64,000 bases of DNA from NCBI RefSeq assembly GCF_902825325.1, contig NZ_CADEAR010000005.1, forward strand, positions 1 to 64,000, in the 5' to 3' direction. The notes beneath the pieces are model-generated. The model did not search any database, was not told the origin of the DNA, and saw nothing but the letters and a program-made list of their open reading frames with translations. The stretch is from Brucella tritici (GTDB lineage Bacteria > Pseudomonadota > Alphaproteobacteria > Rhizobiales > Rhizobiaceae). A program made the position numbers and the translations under genes. Numbering within the stretch: the first letter of the stretch is position 1; every line of letters begins with the position of its first letter. This document shows, one piece after another, positions 52,368 to 62,935 of this stretch.

Positions 52368-53921
52368 ATGACAAGCGGCATCCACCACATCACCCTCATC
52401 ACCCGGAAAGTGCAGGCGAATGTCGATTTCTACGTCGGCTTTCTGGGCTTGCGTATCGTCAAGCAGACAGGCGGGTTTGAAGATGCCGAGCAGTTGCATC
52501 TGTTCTATGGTGATCGCTCGGGCACGCCCGGCTCCTTGATTACATTTCTGGTATGGGAGGATGGCTCCAAGGGCCGTGTCGGCCATGGTCAGATTAGCGA
52601 AATCGCACTTGCCATTGATCGTACTGCCATCGGTTTCTGGCTCGAGCGCGCCTTGCGTTATCACGTGCCTTCCGAGGGACCGGTTCAGGAGTTCGGCGAG
52701 CCCGTTCTGCGCCTGCGCGATCCCGACGGTGTGATCGTCAAGTTGGTCGGTTGCGATCTTGCCGCCAATGATGCGTGGGAAAGCGAGGGCATTCCGGCAG
52801 CTTTCGCCGTTAGGCGTTTGCGTGCCGCGACCATTCTGTCCGAAGCGCCGGAACAGACTGCGGGTTTCATCGGACGCTATTTCGGTTTCAAGCCCTCGGC
52901 GAAAGAAGGCACGATAGATCGTCTTCTGTCAGATTCCGGCGATGCTATCGACGTGCGCGATGCGGGCGGCTTCTGGCCAGGTATCCCCGGCACCGGCATT
53001 GCCGACCATGTCGCTTTCCGTGCTGCCGATACCGGCGAAGTGGAAACGGCGGAGAAGGAGCTTTCGAAGCTCAACTCGAGTGCCGTCAATGTGCACGACC
53101 GCAAATATTTCACGTCGCTCTACGTCCGTGAACCGGGCGGAACGCTGTTCGAATTTGCAACCGATGCACCGGGCTTCACAATAGACGAGCCGGTTGAAAA
53201 ACTGGGCCAGTTCCTGTTTGTGCCGCCGGGCAATGAAGAAAAGGCGGATGCTATCCGGGCACGGATGCCGCAATTCGCACTGCCGGGCGAGGAGCGCATC
53301 ATCTATCGCGACCTGCCTTTCGTTCACCGGATACACCAGCCGGAAGAGCCGGATGGCAGTACGCTGGTGCTTTTGCATGGTACCGGCGGGAATGAAAACG
53401 ACCTGATGCCTTTCGCCCGCAAGGCCGCGCCACGCGCAACCCTTCTGGGCGTGCGTGGACGCAGCACGGAAGAAGGTATCCAGCGCTGGTTCCGTCGCTT
53501 CGACCTGAAAAAGTTCGATCAGGCCGATATTCAGTTTGAAGCGCAGGCATTCGAGGCTTTCGTTGAAGGTGCCGCCACCGCTTATGGTATCGATCTTAAT
53601 CGGACGGCCTTTATCGGGAACTCCAACGGCGCAAATCTGCTGGCCGCTTTCATGCGTTTGCATCCGCATGTGGTTTGCACGGCGGTTCTTCTGCGCGGTC
53701 AGGAGGTTCTGGAGGAGCAGCCCGATGGCGCGGATTTGTCGGACGCTTCAGTGCTTTTGATGAACGGCGCTTCCGATCCTTTTGGCGATAGGAACAGGAC
53801 GCTGGAAAAAGTCCTGAGAGAAGACGGGGCCGCTCTCACGATCAGCACGGTCGAGGCCGGGCATGCTCTCATAGATGAAGATATCCGCATCGCAAGCGAC
53901 TGGCTTCGTGACAAGATATAA
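52368..53921 (+). CDS. Ring-cleaving dioxygenase fused to carboxylesterase (MhqO-MhqD-like)
   Basis: 517 aa. Residues 1-290 are a two-module VOC dioxygenase of the MhqO/LinE type (IHHITLITRKV, DHVAFRAADT and GGTLFEFATDAPGF give a metal triad His7, His214, Glu262). Residues about 315-517 are an alpha/beta hydrolase of the MhqD/phospholipase-carboxylesterase type: LLHGTGGNEND (oxyanion), GNSNG with Ser419, NGASDPF with Asp470 and AGHAL with His499. In Bacillus the two functions are separate genes of the MhqR regulon for quinone and azo-compound detoxification. The fusion suggests that a hydroquinone ring is opened and the product hydrolysed by one protein. Activity is inferred. Confidence 0.87.
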   Translation: MTSGIHHITLITRKVQANVDFYVGFLGLRIVKQTGGFEDAEQLHLFYGDRSGTPGSLITFLVWEDGSKGRVGHGQISEIALAIDRTAIGFWLERALRYHVPSEGPVQEFGEPVLRLRDPDGVIVKLVGCDLAANDAWESEGIPAAFAVRRLRAATILSEAPEQTAGFIGRYFGFKPSAKEGTIDRLLSDSGDAIDVRDAGGFWPGIPGTGIADHVAFRAADTGEVETAEKELSKLNSSAVNVHDRKYFTSLYVREPGGTLFEFATDAPGFTIDEPVEKLGQFLFVPPGNEEKADAIRARMPQFALPGEERIIYRDLPFVHRIHQPEEPDGSTLVLLHGTGGNENDLMPFARKAAPRATLLGVRGRSTEEGIQRWFRRFDLKKFDQADIQFEAQAFEAFVEGAATAYGIDLNRTAFIGNSNGANLLAAFMRLHPHVVCTAVLLRGQEVLEEQPDGADLSDASVLLMNGASDPFGDRNRTLEKVLREDGAALTISTVEAGHALIDEDIRIASDWLRDKI

Positions 53922-53923
53922 GT

Positions 53924-53957
53924 AAAAGGGCTGCGGAGAATTCCGCAGCCCTTTTTT
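53924..53957. terminator. Bidirectional terminator between two dioxygenase genes
   Basis: AAAAGGGCTGCGGA and TCCGCAGCCCTTTT form a perfect 14-bp stem around GAAT, with TTTTTT on the plus side and A4 before the left arm. It ends both convergent genes. Confidence 0.9.
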
Positions 53958-53960
53958 AAA

Positions 53961-54914
53961 TTAATCAAGCGGTTTCAGGTTTCGCTCGATCGCTTCGCGC
54001 TTTCCTTCGAGGAAAGGCGGAAGCGACAGGCTTTCGCCAAGGCTTTCAAGTGGCTCGTCGACTGCAAAGCCGGGACCATCGGTCGCGATCTCGAACAGGA
54101 TGCCGTTCGGCTCGCGGAAGTAGAGTGAGCGGAAATAGTAGCGTTCGACTTCGCCGCTTGACGGCATGCGCACAGACCGCAGGCGGTCGACCCATTCCTG
54201 CATGCTTTCCTGATCCGGCGTGCGGAATGCCACATGGTGCACAGCGCCCGCACCCTGCCATGCAGTGGGCAGGTTAGGCTGTACTGCGACATGCAGTTCG
54301 GCTGCAGCACCGCCCGGACCCATGGAGAAGACATGGACGTGACCTTCACCGTCAGGCGAAACGTAATCGCCGGTCTGGCGCATATTCATGACCTTTTCCA
54401 GAATGATCTGGGTGGGCGCCAGTTCGGGAACACTGAGCGTGATCGGTCCGAGGCCCCTGATCTGTTTTTCCGCAGGCACAGGACTCCGGTCCCAGCTATG
54501 GGCTTCACCCGCTCCGCCGTCATCGGTCAGGCGCAGGTGCTGCCCTTCGGGGTCCTCGCAGTCGAGAACGGCCCGCCCGGCAACTTCGAAAATATCGCCT
54601 GTCTGGACGCCTTTATCGTTCAGGTGCTTTCGCCACCATTCCAGGCTTTCAACACCGTTCACACGCAAGCCGGTGCGGGCGACGCTGTTGGTGCCGCGCT
54701 GTTCGCGCTGTACCGGCCAATCGAAAAAGGTGATGTCCGTGCCGGGCGAAGCCAGCCCGTCTGCGTAAAACAGATGGTAGGCGCTGGTGTCGTCCTGATT
54801 GACGGTTTTCTTGACGAGCCGAAGCCCGAGCGTGTCGGTATAGAAGCGCCGGTTGCCGGGCGCGTCGGCGGTGATGGCTGTCAGATGGTGCAGCCCTGTC
54901 AGTTCCAAAGCCAT
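53961..54914 (-). CDS. Ring-cleaving dioxygenase, MhqO-like (VOC family)
   Basis: 317 aa, two VOC modules. [20 protein letters not shown] with the first metal His, [31 protein letters not shown] with the second His, and [13 protein letters not shown] with the Glu. It belongs to the MhqO/CatE-like group that opens hydroquinone-type rings with iron. It is the single-domain relative of the fused protein encoded opposite, and the two share a bidirectional terminator. Having both suggests related substrates with different requirements for the esterase. Confidence 0.88.
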   Translation of the reverse strand: MALELTGLHHLTAITADAPGNRRFYTDTLGLRLVKKTVNQDDTSAYHLFYADGLASPGTDITFFDWPVQREQRGTNSVARTGLRVNGVESLEWWRKHLNDKGVQTGDIFEVAGRAVLDCEDPEGQHLRLTDDGGAGEAHSWDRSPVPAEKQIRGLGPITLSVPELAPTQIILEKVMNMRQTGDYVSPDGEGHVHVFSMGPGGAAAELHVAVQPNLPTAWQGAGAVHHVAFRTPDQESMQEWVDRLRSVRMPSSGEVERYYFRSLYFREPNGILFEIATDGPGFAVDEPLESLGESLSLPPFLEGKREAIERNLKPLD

Positions 54915-55145
54915 AATGTGCCTCCTTCAGAAACGGAGTTGCTGTTGGCGGATATATCGGTCTGGGCTGGTAGGTAGGAAAGTATCACCTGTTGAACAGT
55001 GTGTAACCCATAAGCCGCAATCGCGTTGCGTTCCGACAATGGTGGATAATTGGGGCTTGGCAGAACGTTTCATGTAAAGAATATATTAACCCTCAAAATC
55101 CGGGTGTAAGAGACCTGTTGGCGTAGCTTTGAGGGGAGTTTGGTT

Positions 55146-56396
55146 TTGCGGCGCGTTTTTTCTCGGACTGCCCCTGCATTGCTTGTGCTTTTGTCTCTGC
55201 TTGCCGGTTGCGCCAGCCGGCCTGAAGGCGTGCTTGTGCCTGTCGGCAATGCCGCTTCTCCCGGTACCACCAAGGTTGACCTTGTCGTGGCAACCACGCG
55301 CCGTCCATCCGACAAACCGGGCATTCTTTTCTCCGGCGAGCGCGACAAGCTCGTGTCGCTCAACGAGATTGTTGTATCCATTCCGCCGGAAAAAAACCGC
55401 AAGGCGGGTGAGGTGCAGTGGCCGAAGAAGCTGCCGCCTAATCCGCAGAAGGATTTCACCACCGTCAGCGTGACGCCGCTCAAAACCGATGTGGAAATGG
55501 CAGGCTGGGTTCGCCCGCATCTGACCAAGAGCCGCCGCGTGATGGTTTTCGTGCATGGCTTCAACAATACGTTCGAGGATTCCGTCTATCGCTTTGCCCA
55601 GATCGTGCATGATTCCGGAGCCGATGTTGCGCCGGTGATCTTCACCTGGCCATCGCGTGCCAGCGTGTTCGACTATAATTACGACAAGGAAAGCACCAAC
55701 TATTCCCGCGATGCGCTGGAGCAGATCTTGCGCGCCATCGCACGCGAGCCAGAGGTTAAAGACATCACGGTCATGGCCCACTCGATGGGCAGTTGGCTGA
55801 CGGTCGAGGCTCTGCGTCAGATGGCGATTCGCGACGGTCGCGTGAATACCAAGATTACGGATGTTATTCTGGCATCGCCCGATCTCGACGTCGATGTTTT
55901 CTCGAAGCAGTTTCTCGCGATGGGCAAGCCGCATCCGCGCTTCACATTGTTTACGTCGCGGGATGACAAGGCGCTTGCGTTGTCACGGCGTATTTCCGGC
56001 AATATTGACCGCCTCGGCCAGATCGATCCGTCAATCGAGCCGTATCGCTCCGAGCTTGAAAAAGCAGGCATTACCGTCATCGATCTCACCAAGCTCAAGT
56101 CGGGCGATAGGCTCAACCATGGCAAATTCGCCTCCAGTCCGGAGGTCGTGCAGCTTATCGGTCAGCGTCTCGTTGCTGGTCAGACGATCACGGATTCGCA
56201 GGTCGGTCTTGGAGATCGTCTGGGTGCGGTAGCGATTGGTACGGCACAGGGTGTCGGTACGGCCGCCTCGCTGGTGGTAACAGCGCCGATTGCCGTATTC
56301 GACCCGAACACACGCAAAACCTATGATGAGCAAATCGATCGTTTCGGTCGCGCTGTCGGTAATACCGTTGGCGCGGTGACGATCCCGACCCAGTAA
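55146..56396 (+). CDS. Lipoprotein alpha/beta hydrolase (DUF900)
   Basis: 416 aa from TTG 55146, which lies seven bases after GAGGGGAG; a TTG at 55140 is too close to that site. The lipobox LLAGC (cysteine about residue 20) predicts lipidation, with no Asp at +2, so an outer-membrane location is possible. DUF900 hydrolase motifs: VMVFVHGFNNTFEDSVYRF, IFTWPSRASVFDYNYDKEST, VMAHSMGSW with the nucleophile Ser, and ASPDLDVDVF. It is likely a periplasm-facing esterase or lipase of unknown substrate. Transcribed alone, toward panC. Confidence 0.82.
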   Translation: MRRVFSRTAPALLVLLSLLAGCASRPEGVLVPVGNAASPGTTKVDLVVATTRRPSDKPGILFSGERDKLVSLNEIVVSIPPEKNRKAGEVQWPKKLPPNPQKDFTTVSVTPLKTDVEMAGWVRPHLTKSRRVMVFVHGFNNTFEDSVYRFAQIVHDSGADVAPVIFTWPSRASVFDYNYDKESTNYSRDALEQILRAIAREPEVKDITVMAHSMGSWLTVEALRQMAIRDGRVNTKITDVILASPDLDVDVFSKQFLAMGKPHPRFTLFTSRDDKALALSRRISGNIDRLGQIDPSIEPYRSELEKAGITVIDLTKLKSGDRLNHGKFASSPEVVQLIGQRLVAGQTITDSQVGLGDRLGAVAIGTAQGVGTAASLVVTAPIAVFDPNTRKTYDEQIDRFGRAVGNTVGAVTIPTQ

Positions 56397-56475
56397 GTGC
56401 TAGGAGTTGTCATATTTGAGCTGACGCTGTAGGACTCGCGGCCATCAGAAGATCGGCCCGCGAGGAGGAACGCGT

Positions 56476-57345
56476 ATGCAGATTATCCGCACCATCGAGG
56501 AATTGCGGCAGGTTCTGGTGCCTGCGCGTCGTGCGGGCAAGTGCATCGGCTTCGTGCCGACCATGGGCTATCTTCACAAAGGCCATCTGGAACTTGTACA
56601 TCGTTCCCGCGCCGACAATGACGTGACCATCGTGTCGATCTTCGTCAATCCGCTGCAATTTGGCGCGAATGAAGATCTCGACAAATATCCGCGCGATCTG
56701 GAGCGCGATGCGGCTCTGTTGCGGGGGGCAGAGGTCGATTACCTTTTCGCACCAGCCGTCAGCGACATGTATCCGCGCCCGATGCAGACGGTGGTGGATG
56801 TGCCGACGCTCGGCAATCAGATGGAAGGGGAGGCGCGTCCGGGCCATTTCGCCGGGGTCGCGACGGTGGTCAGCAAGCTCTTCAATATCGTCGGCCCCGA
56901 TGCCGCCTATTTCGGCGAAAAGGATTTTCAGCAACTCGTCATCATCCGCCGCATGGTGGAGGATATGGCCATTCCGGTGCGGGTCGTCGGCGTGGAGACG
57001 GTGCGGGAGGATGACGGTCTTGCCTGCTCGTCACGCAATGTCTATCTGACCCCGGAACAGCGCGCTGCTGCCATCATCGTGCCGAAAGCGCTTGATGAGG
57101 CCGAACGGCTTTATCGGGCCGGTGTGGACGACCCCGATGCGCTGGAAGCGGCAATTCACGCGTTTATCGCCACAGAACCGCTGGCGACGCCCGAAGTTGT
57201 GGCGCTGCGCGACCCCGAAACGCTGGAACGCGTGACGGCGGTGCAGGGGCGGCCCGTGCTGATTGCGCTGTTCGTGCGGCTTGGCACAACGCGGCTTCTC
57301 GACAATCGCGTCATTGCGCATGTCGCACAGGAACAGGCGGCCTGA
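56476..57345 (+). CDS. panC: Pantothenate synthetase
   Basis: 289 aa. [20 protein letters not shown] holds the HxGH-type nucleotidylyltransferase motif, [11 protein letters not shown] the pantoate site, and [20 protein letters not shown] the KMSKS-like region. SSRNVYLTP is also conserved. It joins pantoate and beta-alanine using ATP. Ribosome site GAGGAGGAA precedes the ATG. panB starts one base after its stop, an order (panC-panB) usual in Rhizobiales. Confidence 0.96.
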   Translation: MQIIRTIEELRQVLVPARRAGKCIGFVPTMGYLHKGHLELVHRSRADNDVTIVSIFVNPLQFGANEDLDKYPRDLERDAALLRGAEVDYLFAPAVSDMYPRPMQTVVDVPTLGNQMEGEARPGHFAGVATVVSKLFNIVGPDAAYFGEKDFQQLVIIRRMVEDMAIPVRVVGVETVREDDGLACSSRNVYLTPEQRAAAIIVPKALDEAERLYRAGVDDPDALEAAIHAFIATEPLATPEVVALRDPETLERVTAVQGRPVLIALFVRLGTTRLLDNRVIAHVAQEQAA

Positions 57346-57346
57346 C

Positions 57347-58174
57347 ATGAGCGCACCCGTCAAACAGAAGCGACTGACGCCCAAGGCCATTTCAGCCCTG
57401 AAGGGCGAGCGCCCGATTGTCAGCCTCACCGCTTATACGACACCGATTGCGCGTCTGCTCGATCCGCATTGTGATCTGCTGCTGGTGGGCGACTCGCTCG
57501 GCATGGTGCTCTACGGCATGGATTCTACGCTCGCCGTAACGCTCGACATGATGATCGCCCATGGGCAGGCGGTGATGCGCGGCGCCGAGACGGTTTGTGT
57601 CATCGTCGATATGCCGTTCGGTTCCTATCAGGAATCTAAGGAACAGGCGTTCCGCAATGCCGCCCGCGTGATGCAGGAAGCCGGCTGCGACGGCGTCAAG
57701 CTTGAAGGCGGCGAGGAAATGGCCGAAACGGTCGCATTCCTCGTCAAGCGTGGCATTCCGGTGTTTGGCCACGTCGGTTTGATGCCGCAGCAGGTCAATA
57801 CGGTTGGCGGTTTCCGCTCGCTCGGGCGCGGCGACGAGGAAGCCGATCGCATTCGTCGTGACGCGCGGGCCATAGCCGATGCCGGTGCCTTTGCGCTAGT
57901 TATCGAAGGCACGGTCGAGCCGCTGGCCCGCGAGATCACCGCATCGCTCTCCGTCCCGACGGTGGGCATCGGCGCGTCGGCTGCCTGTGACGGACAGATA
58001 CTGGTTTCCGACGACATGCTGGGACTGTTTCAGGACTTTACGCCGCGCTTCGTGAAGCGCTTTGCACAACTGGCGCCGCAGGTTTCGGATGCGGCCAAAG
58101 CCTATGCCGAAGAGGTGCGTGCGCGCACATTCCCGGGGCCGGAGCATGTTTTCGGGGCCAAACCGAAAGCTTAG
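57347..58174 (+). CDS. panB: 3-methyl-2-oxobutanoate hydroxymethyltransferase
   Basis: 275 aa from ATG 57347; an open frame overlaps panC but is not family-like. [76 protein letters not shown] and [10 protein letters not shown] are the class II PanB motifs. It makes ketopantoate from 2-ketoisovalerate and methylene-tetrahydrofolate, the step before PanC via ketopantoate reductase, which is elsewhere. Confidence 0.96.
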   Translation: MSAPVKQKRLTPKAISALKGERPIVSLTAYTTPIARLLDPHCDLLLVGDSLGMVLYGMDSTLAVTLDMMIAHGQAVMRGAETVCVIVDMPFGSYQESKEQAFRNAARVMQEAGCDGVKLEGGEEMAETVAFLVKRGIPVFGHVGLMPQQVNTVGGFRSLGRGDEEADRIRRDARAIADAGAFALVIEGTVEPLAREITASLSVPTVGIGASAACDGQILVSDDMLGLFQDFTPRFVKRFAQLAPQVSDAAKAYAEEVRARTFPGPEHVFGAKPKA

Positions 58175-58260
58175 ACTGCAAAACTTGTGCCGTATGGCGG
58201 TAGCGCCTTGTAATTATTCGTCAATCGCGTTCAATGTCGGAAGTGTTTTCCGGAGTTGCC

Positions 58261-59196
58261 GTGACCAACGATATTGCCCATACCGAACTGATTGCAGTGC
58301 TGGCCGCCGTAACCGGCGAGCAGCCGCGCGTCATGACCGTGCGGCCCAAGGAAACATCAGTGCAGGCGCTACCGTCGGGTCCGTTCGAAAGCGAACACCG
58401 TTCGTTGCAATCCGGTCTGCGCGCGTGGGTGCAGTCGGAAACCGCACATCCGGTCGGTTATCTGGAGCAGCTCTACACTTTTGCCGACCGTGACCGTCAC
58501 GCACAGGGCGAACGCATCATCTCGATCAGCTATCTCGGCCTTGTGCGTGAGAGCGATGCGGCGGCGGGGCAGGCGGGCTGGCGCGGCTGGTATGATTATC
58601 TGCCATGGGAAGATCACCGTCAGGGCGAACCGGCCATCATGGAGCATCTCAACAACGCACTCCTTGTCTGGGCCTATCGGGCCGAAACGCCGGAACTGAC
58701 CGCGCAGCGCATGCGGCGCATCGCCTTCACCTTCGGCTTTGAAAATGGCGAGTGGGGCGGGCGCTGGAACGAAGACCTCGTGCTGCAACGCTATGAACTG
58801 CTGTTCGAAGCCGGTCTGGTGGCGGAAGCTGGGATGAAGGAAGACGAGAACGGTCGCTCCATGTTTGCCGATCATCGCCGCATCCTTGCCACCGCCATTG
58901 CGCGACTGCGCGCCAAGATCAAATATCGCCCGGTGGTGTTCGAATTGATGCCGGACAGTTTTACGCTTCTGCAACTCCAACGGACTGTCGAAGCGCTGGC
59001 GGGCCTGCGCCTGCACAAGCAGAATTTCCGCCGCCTGATCGAGCAGCAGGATCTGGTCGAGGAAACCGGCGAAAGCGACAGCGAAACCGGCGGTCGCCCG
59101 GCAAAACTGTTCCGTTTCCGTTACTCGATTGTCGAGGAACGCGCCCTTTCCGAGCGCCATCTGGCCGGAGCCAAGCTGCCAATCTCCCGAGATTGA
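58261..59196 (+). CDS. nrtR: NrtR-family NAD-metabolism repressor (Nudix-winged helix)
   Basis: 311 aa from GTG 58261, which has GGAG five bases upstream; ATG 58234 is an alternative without a ribosome site. Residues about 1-195 form a Nudix-like domain in which the box is degenerate: RYELLFEAGLV lacks the REuxEExGu arginine/glutamate set, so it probably senses rather than cleaves. Residues about 220-311 are a winged helix (LQLQRTVEALAGLRLHKQNF, RRLIEQQDLVEETG). NrtR proteins bind ADP-ribose and then release DNA. The gene lies just upstream of nadA, with two palindromic operators between. The gene follows panB by 87 bp. Confidence 0.88.
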   Translation: MTNDIAHTELIAVLAAVTGEQPRVMTVRPKETSVQALPSGPFESEHRSLQSGLRAWVQSETAHPVGYLEQLYTFADRDRHAQGERIISISYLGLVRESDAAAGQAGWRGWYDYLPWEDHRQGEPAIMEHLNNALLVWAYRAETPELTAQRMRRIAFTFGFENGEWGGRWNEDLVLQRYELLFEAGLVAEAGMKEDENGRSMFADHRRILATAIARLRAKIKYRPVVFELMPDSFTLLQLQRTVEALAGLRLHKQNFRRLIEQQDLVEETGESDSETGGRPAKLFRFRYSIVEERALSERHLAGAKLPISRD

Positions 59197-59251
59197 CAAT
59201 ATACTCGAATCGAGTATAAGTTCATAAACATGAAATACTCATATTGAGTAT
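59193..59251 (+). promoter_or_regulatory. nadA promoter with two NrtR-type operators
   Basis: TTGACA (59193-59198) and TATAAG (59215-59220) are 16 bp apart and form a sigma70-type promoter. A perfect palindrome TATACTCG-AAT-CGAGTATA covers 59200-59218, i.e. the whole spacer and the -10 box. A second, ATACTC-ATATT-GAGTAT, covers 59235-59251, about three helical turns downstream. The shared ATACTC..GAGTAT half-sites match the expected tandem operator arrangement, and occupancy would block RNA polymerase directly. Confidence 0.88.
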
Positions 59252-59277
59252 AATGGGTAGGCTCGGGAGGCCCAACC

Positions 59278-60249
59278 ATGAACGATCATGTTTCCGTTTC
59301 GCAACTTTATGACCGCGTGGCCAAGGTGCTGCCGAAGGCGGAGTGGCTGGGCTTCGAAGACGATGTCGCAGCCATTCTCGAATTGAAGAAAAAGCGTAAT
59401 ACGGTGATCCTTGCGCATAATTACCAGACGCCCGAAATCTTCCATTGCGTGGCCGATATTGTCGGCGACAGTCTGGCGCTGGCGCGCAAGGCTGCGGAAG
59501 TGGAGGCCGATGTGATCGTGCTGGCGGGTGTGCATTTCATGGCCGAAACGGCCAAGCTGCTTAATCCCGGCAAGACGGTGCTGATCCCCGATATGGGCGC
59601 GGGCTGTTCACTTGCCGACAGCATCACGCCGGAAGATGTAGCGCTGTTACGGCAGACGCATCCGGGCGTGCCGATCATCACCTATGTCAACACCTCGGCA
59701 GCCGTGAAGGCCGCATCGGATATTTGCTGCACATCCGGGAATGCCAAGAAAGTGGTGGAGTCGCTTGGCGTGCCACGCGTGCTGATGATCCCCGACGAGT
59801 TTTTGGCGCAGAATGTGGCGCGCGAAACCAATGTCGAAATTCTCGCCTGGCATGGCCATTGCGAGGTGCATGAGCGGTTCACGCCCGACGATATCCGTGA
59901 ATTGCGTGAAAGCCATCCCGGCGTCGTGGTTCTGGCCCATCCCGAATGCCCGCCGGAAGTGGTGGCGGTCGCCGATTTTGCCGGTTCCACAGCGGTCATG
60001 TCGGACTATGTCGGCGAGAAGAAGCCGCAGCGTGTCGTGCTTTTGACCGAATGCTCGATGAGCGACAATGTCGCCGTCGATCACCCGGATGTCGAGTTCA
60101 TCCGCCCGTGCAATCTCTGCCCGCATATGAAGCGGATCACGCTCGCCAATATTCGCGATGCACTGGAAAACAACCGTCATGAAGTGATCGTCGATGCCGC
60201 CTTGATGGAGCCTGCCCGGCGCGCCGTCGAGCGGATGCTAGCGGTATGA
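59278..60249 (+). CDS. nadA: Quinolinate synthase
   Basis: 323 aa. [20 protein letters not shown] at the N-terminus, [16 protein letters not shown] (first cluster Cys region), [22 protein letters not shown] and [14 protein letters not shown] with the remaining cysteines are in place for one [4Fe-4S] cluster. It condenses iminoaspartate with dihydroxyacetone phosphate. It begins the nadA-nadB-nadC operon, behind the NrtR-controlled promoter, and overlaps nadB by four bases. Confidence 0.96.
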   Translation: MNDHVSVSQLYDRVAKVLPKAEWLGFEDDVAAILELKKKRNTVILAHNYQTPEIFHCVADIVGDSLALARKAAEVEADVIVLAGVHFMAETAKLLNPGKTVLIPDMGAGCSLADSITPEDVALLRQTHPGVPIITYVNTSAAVKAASDICCTSGNAKKVVESLGVPRVLMIPDEFLAQNVARETNVEILAWHGHCEVHERFTPDDIRELRESHPGVVVLAHPECPPEVVAVADFAGSTAVMSDYVGEKKPQRVVLLTECSMSDNVAVDHPDVEFIRPCNLCPHMKRITLANIRDALENNRHEVIVDAALMEPARRAVERMLAV

Positions 60250-61751
60250 GCGCGGCTCCGGTCCTCGTCATTGGCAGCGGCCTTGCCGGTCTGATGACGG
60301 CGCTGACGCTGTCGCCGCAGCCGGTCCTGCTGGTGACAGCGGGAAGCCTCGGCCTGTCTGGTTCCAGCACTTTGGCGCAAGGCGGTATTGCCGCAAGCGT
60401 TGGCACTGACGACAGCTTGGCACTGCATCTGGCCGATACGATCGCGGCGGGCGACGGCCTGTGTGACGCAGGCGTGGCGTCAGAAATTATCGCGGCAGGC
60501 GCGGACGTCGTTGCGGCGCTGGAGGCGCATGGCGTGCGTTTCGACCGCAAGGCGGACGGTTCATTTTCGCTCGGGCTGGAAGCCGCCCATAGTCGCTATC
60601 GCATTGTGCATGTGGATGGCGATGGGACCGGCGCGGGCATCATGCGCGCCTTGATTGCGAAAGTGCTGGCGACGCCTTCGATCAACGTCATGGAAAATAC
60701 CCGCGCCTCGCGGCTCATCCGGCAGGATGGCCGTGTCGCCGGCGCTTGTCTTGAAAATGTCGGTCCGGTTGCAGCGCGCGCCGTGGTGCTGGCGACGGGC
60801 GGGATCGGTGGACTTTATAACGCAACGACCACGCCGCTCGGCAATCTCGGCCAAGGGGCCGCATTGGCAGGTCGCGCAGGCGCTGTGCTTGCGGATATGG
60901 AATTCGTGCAATTCCACCCGACCGCGCTTGCGGTTTCTGCGCCGCGTCTGCCGCTGATCAGCGAGGCGGTGCGCGGGGAGGGCGCCATCCTCGTCAATCA
61001 TCGCGGCGAGCGCTTCATGGCGGATATTCCGGGCCGCGAGCTTGCGCCCCGCGATGTAGTGGCGCGCGCCATCGGCAGCGAGATCGCGCAAGGGCGCAAG
61101 GTCTATCTCGATGCGCGTACAGCTCTGGGCGCGCGTTTTGCAACCCGGTTTCCCGGTATCGATGCGCTTTGCAAACAACATGGCATCGATCCGTCCAGCG
61201 ACCCCATCCCGGTCAGACCCGCCACGCATTATCACATGGGCGGCGTCAAGACCGACGCTGACGGTCGCACCAGCTTGCCCGGTCTCTGGGCGGTGGGGGA
61301 GGCCGCCTGCACCGGCCTGCATGGCGCCAACCGGCTTGCCAGCAATTCACTGCTTGAAGCCGCCGCCATGGGGCTGCGCGCCGCCCGCGCGATTGGCTGT
61401 GCAGAGGCGGTCGCCGTGCGGCATCCCGTGCCTGTCAGCCTGCCGCAGAGCGCGGACGCTGAACCCGTGCGGCACATTGTTTCCCGCCATCTTGGCCTGC
61501 TGCGTGATGAAGAAGGTTTGCGTTCTGCAATCACCACCCTTCTCCCCCTCGCGGAGACCGACGATGCCGCAGCCGTGGCGTTGGTTGCTGCGGTTGCGGC
61601 ATTTGACCGGTGCGAGTCGCGCGGCAGCCATGCCCGCACCGACTATCCCGCCAAAGATGCGGCTCCAGTCCGCAGCTTTTTCACTTTTTCGGCAGCTTTC
61701 GCACTGGCACGCGAAATCGCCGCGCCTCACCCTGTTACAAGGACTGCATGA
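60246..61751 (+). CDS. nadB: L-aspartate oxidase
   Basis: 501 aa. [20 protein letters not shown] is the FAD dinucleotide fold, [53 protein letters not shown] and [17 protein letters not shown] are diagnostic of NadB. It oxidises aspartate to iminoaspartate, which NadA uses. The ATG overlaps the nadA stop. It is shorter at the C-terminus than E. coli NadB (about 540 aa), losing part of the arginine-rich tail, as is usual in Rhizobiales. Confidence 0.95.
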   Translation: MSAAPVLVIGSGLAGLMTALTLSPQPVLLVTAGSLGLSGSSTLAQGGIAASVGTDDSLALHLADTIAAGDGLCDAGVASEIIAAGADVVAALEAHGVRFDRKADGSFSLGLEAAHSRYRIVHVDGDGTGAGIMRALIAKVLATPSINVMENTRASRLIRQDGRVAGACLENVGPVAARAVVLATGGIGGLYNATTTPLGNLGQGAALAGRAGAVLADMEFVQFHPTALAVSAPRLPLISEAVRGEGAILVNHRGERFMADIPGRELAPRDVVARAIGSEIAQGRKVYLDARTALGARFATRFPGIDALCKQHGIDPSSDPIPVRPATHYHMGGVKTDADGRTSLPGLWAVGEAACTGLHGANRLASNSLLEAAAMGLRAARAIGCAEAVAVRHPVPVSLPQSADAEPVRHIVSRHLGLLRDEEGLRSAITTLLPLAETDDAAAVALVAAVAAFDRCESRGSHARTDYPAKDAAPVRSFFTFSAAFALAREIAAPHPVTRTA

Positions 61752-62608
61752 TGAACCTGCCGCGCTTGTCTCCGCTTGTCGTCGAACCGCTGGTGCGCGC
61801 CGCACTTCTGGAAGATCTGGGGCTTGCTGGTGATATTACTAGCAATGCGGTGGTGCCGGAGGATCACCGCTCGGCCATGCTGTTCAGCCTGCGCCAGCCG
61901 GGCGTCATCGCCGGGCTGGATGTGGCCGAAATGGCGTTTCGTCTGGTCGATCCGGACGTCACATTCGAACGTCTGGCGCGGGACGGTCAGTCTCTTGAGA
62001 AAGGGGCGGATGTTGCCCGCGTTTCCGGCTCGTCGCGCTCGATCCTGGCGGGGGAGCGGACGGCGCTGAATTTCCTCGGCCACCTTTCCGGCATTGCCAC
62101 GGCAACGGCGGGTCTGGTGAAAGCGGTTGCGGGCACCGGGGCCTCCATCGTCTGCACGCGCAAGACGACACCGGGGCTGCGCGCCTTGCAGAAATATGCA
62201 GTGAGGGCAGGCGGCGGCATGAACCACCGTTTCGCGCTTTATGATGCGGTGCTGATCAAGGACAATCACATCGCGGTCGCTGGCGGCGTGCGCGAGGCCA
62301 TCGAGCGCGCCAAGGCGGGGGCTGGTCATATGGTCAAGATCGAGGTGGAAGTCGATACACTGCAACAACTCGAGGAAGCGATGGCCATCGGCGTGGACGC
62401 CGTATTGCTCGATAACATGTCGCCTGCGCAATTGAGTGAGGCAGTATCGATCATCGATGGTCGCGCCATTTCAGAGGCCTCGGGCGGTATTACGCCTGAA
62501 ACGGTGGCGGCCGTTGCGGCTAGTGGCGTCGATCTGATTTCAGTCGGCTGGACCACGCACAGCGCCCCCAATCTCGATATCGGGCTCGATTTTGAACTGA
62601 ATAACTGA
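61748..62608 (+). CDS. nadC: Quinolinate phosphoribosyltransferase
   Basis: 286 aa from ATG 61748, overlapping the nadB stop (ATGATGA region); the longer open frame lies in nad[72 protein letters not shown] and [14 protein letters not shown] are the NadC motifs, with the PRPP/quinolinate Arg and Lys residues kept. It forms nicotinate mononucleotide. It is the last gene of the nadABC operon. Confidence 0.96.
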   Translation: MMNLPRLSPLVVEPLVRAALLEDLGLAGDITSNAVVPEDHRSAMLFSLRQPGVIAGLDVAEMAFRLVDPDVTFERLARDGQSLEKGADVARVSGSSRSILAGERTALNFLGHLSGIATATAGLVKAVAGTGASIVCTRKTTPGLRALQKYAVRAGGGMNHRFALYDAVLIKDNHIAVAGGVREAIERAKAGAGHMVKIEVEVDTLQQLEEAMAIGVDAVLLDNMSPAQLSEAVSIIDGRAISEASGGITPETVAAVAASGVDLISVGWTTHSAPNLDIGLDFELNN

Positions 62609-62801
62609 GGCTTTATGCCTTGAGTAGCGTGGAAGGTAGTCTCTCCCGCGCCACCAAATTCCAAATGCGTTCTGCTATCAAGCCCAACCCAACTCACGGT
62701 GTTGGGTCTTGCGCATTTGAGGTGACGGTTTCCTCCAAACTGCCGCAAAGTATTCCATAAAAACATGATTGATTCATTCATATTTTCGTGTCACAACACA
62801 A
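62609..62801. other. Spacer downstream of nadC
   Basis: About 190 bases. A paired structure is visible (CAAATGCG..CGCATTTG with CCCAAC/GTTGGG inside, 62661-62719). There is no T-run after it. I see no gene. Confidence 0.35.
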
Positions 62802-62820
62802 ATGACTGATAGTCAGTCAT
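62802..62820. promoter_or_regulatory. Perfect 19-bp palindrome, likely TetR-type operator
   Basis: ATGACTGA-TAG-TCAGTCAT is a complete dyad with 8-bp arms. It lies 115 bp before the small gene that precedes the TetR-family regulator. TetR-family operators often have TGACTGA/TCAGTCA half-sites, so it is probably the autoregulatory site of that regulator. Confidence 0.75.
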
Positions 62821-62935
62821 GAGTCGTGCGGTGATTCAGCGGCTTGCTTGTGTGCGTGCCGGTTGCCGGATTGCCGTCACGGCTCAAAACATCGCAGCAG
62901 CGAGTTTGATAGATATCGAGCAGGAGGGAAGCGTG

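Noticed and set aside
62625-62665. tRNA 3' end or attachment-site remnant (GCGCCACCA)
   Set aside because: No T-arm consensus, no acceptor partner upstream and no integrase gene nearby.
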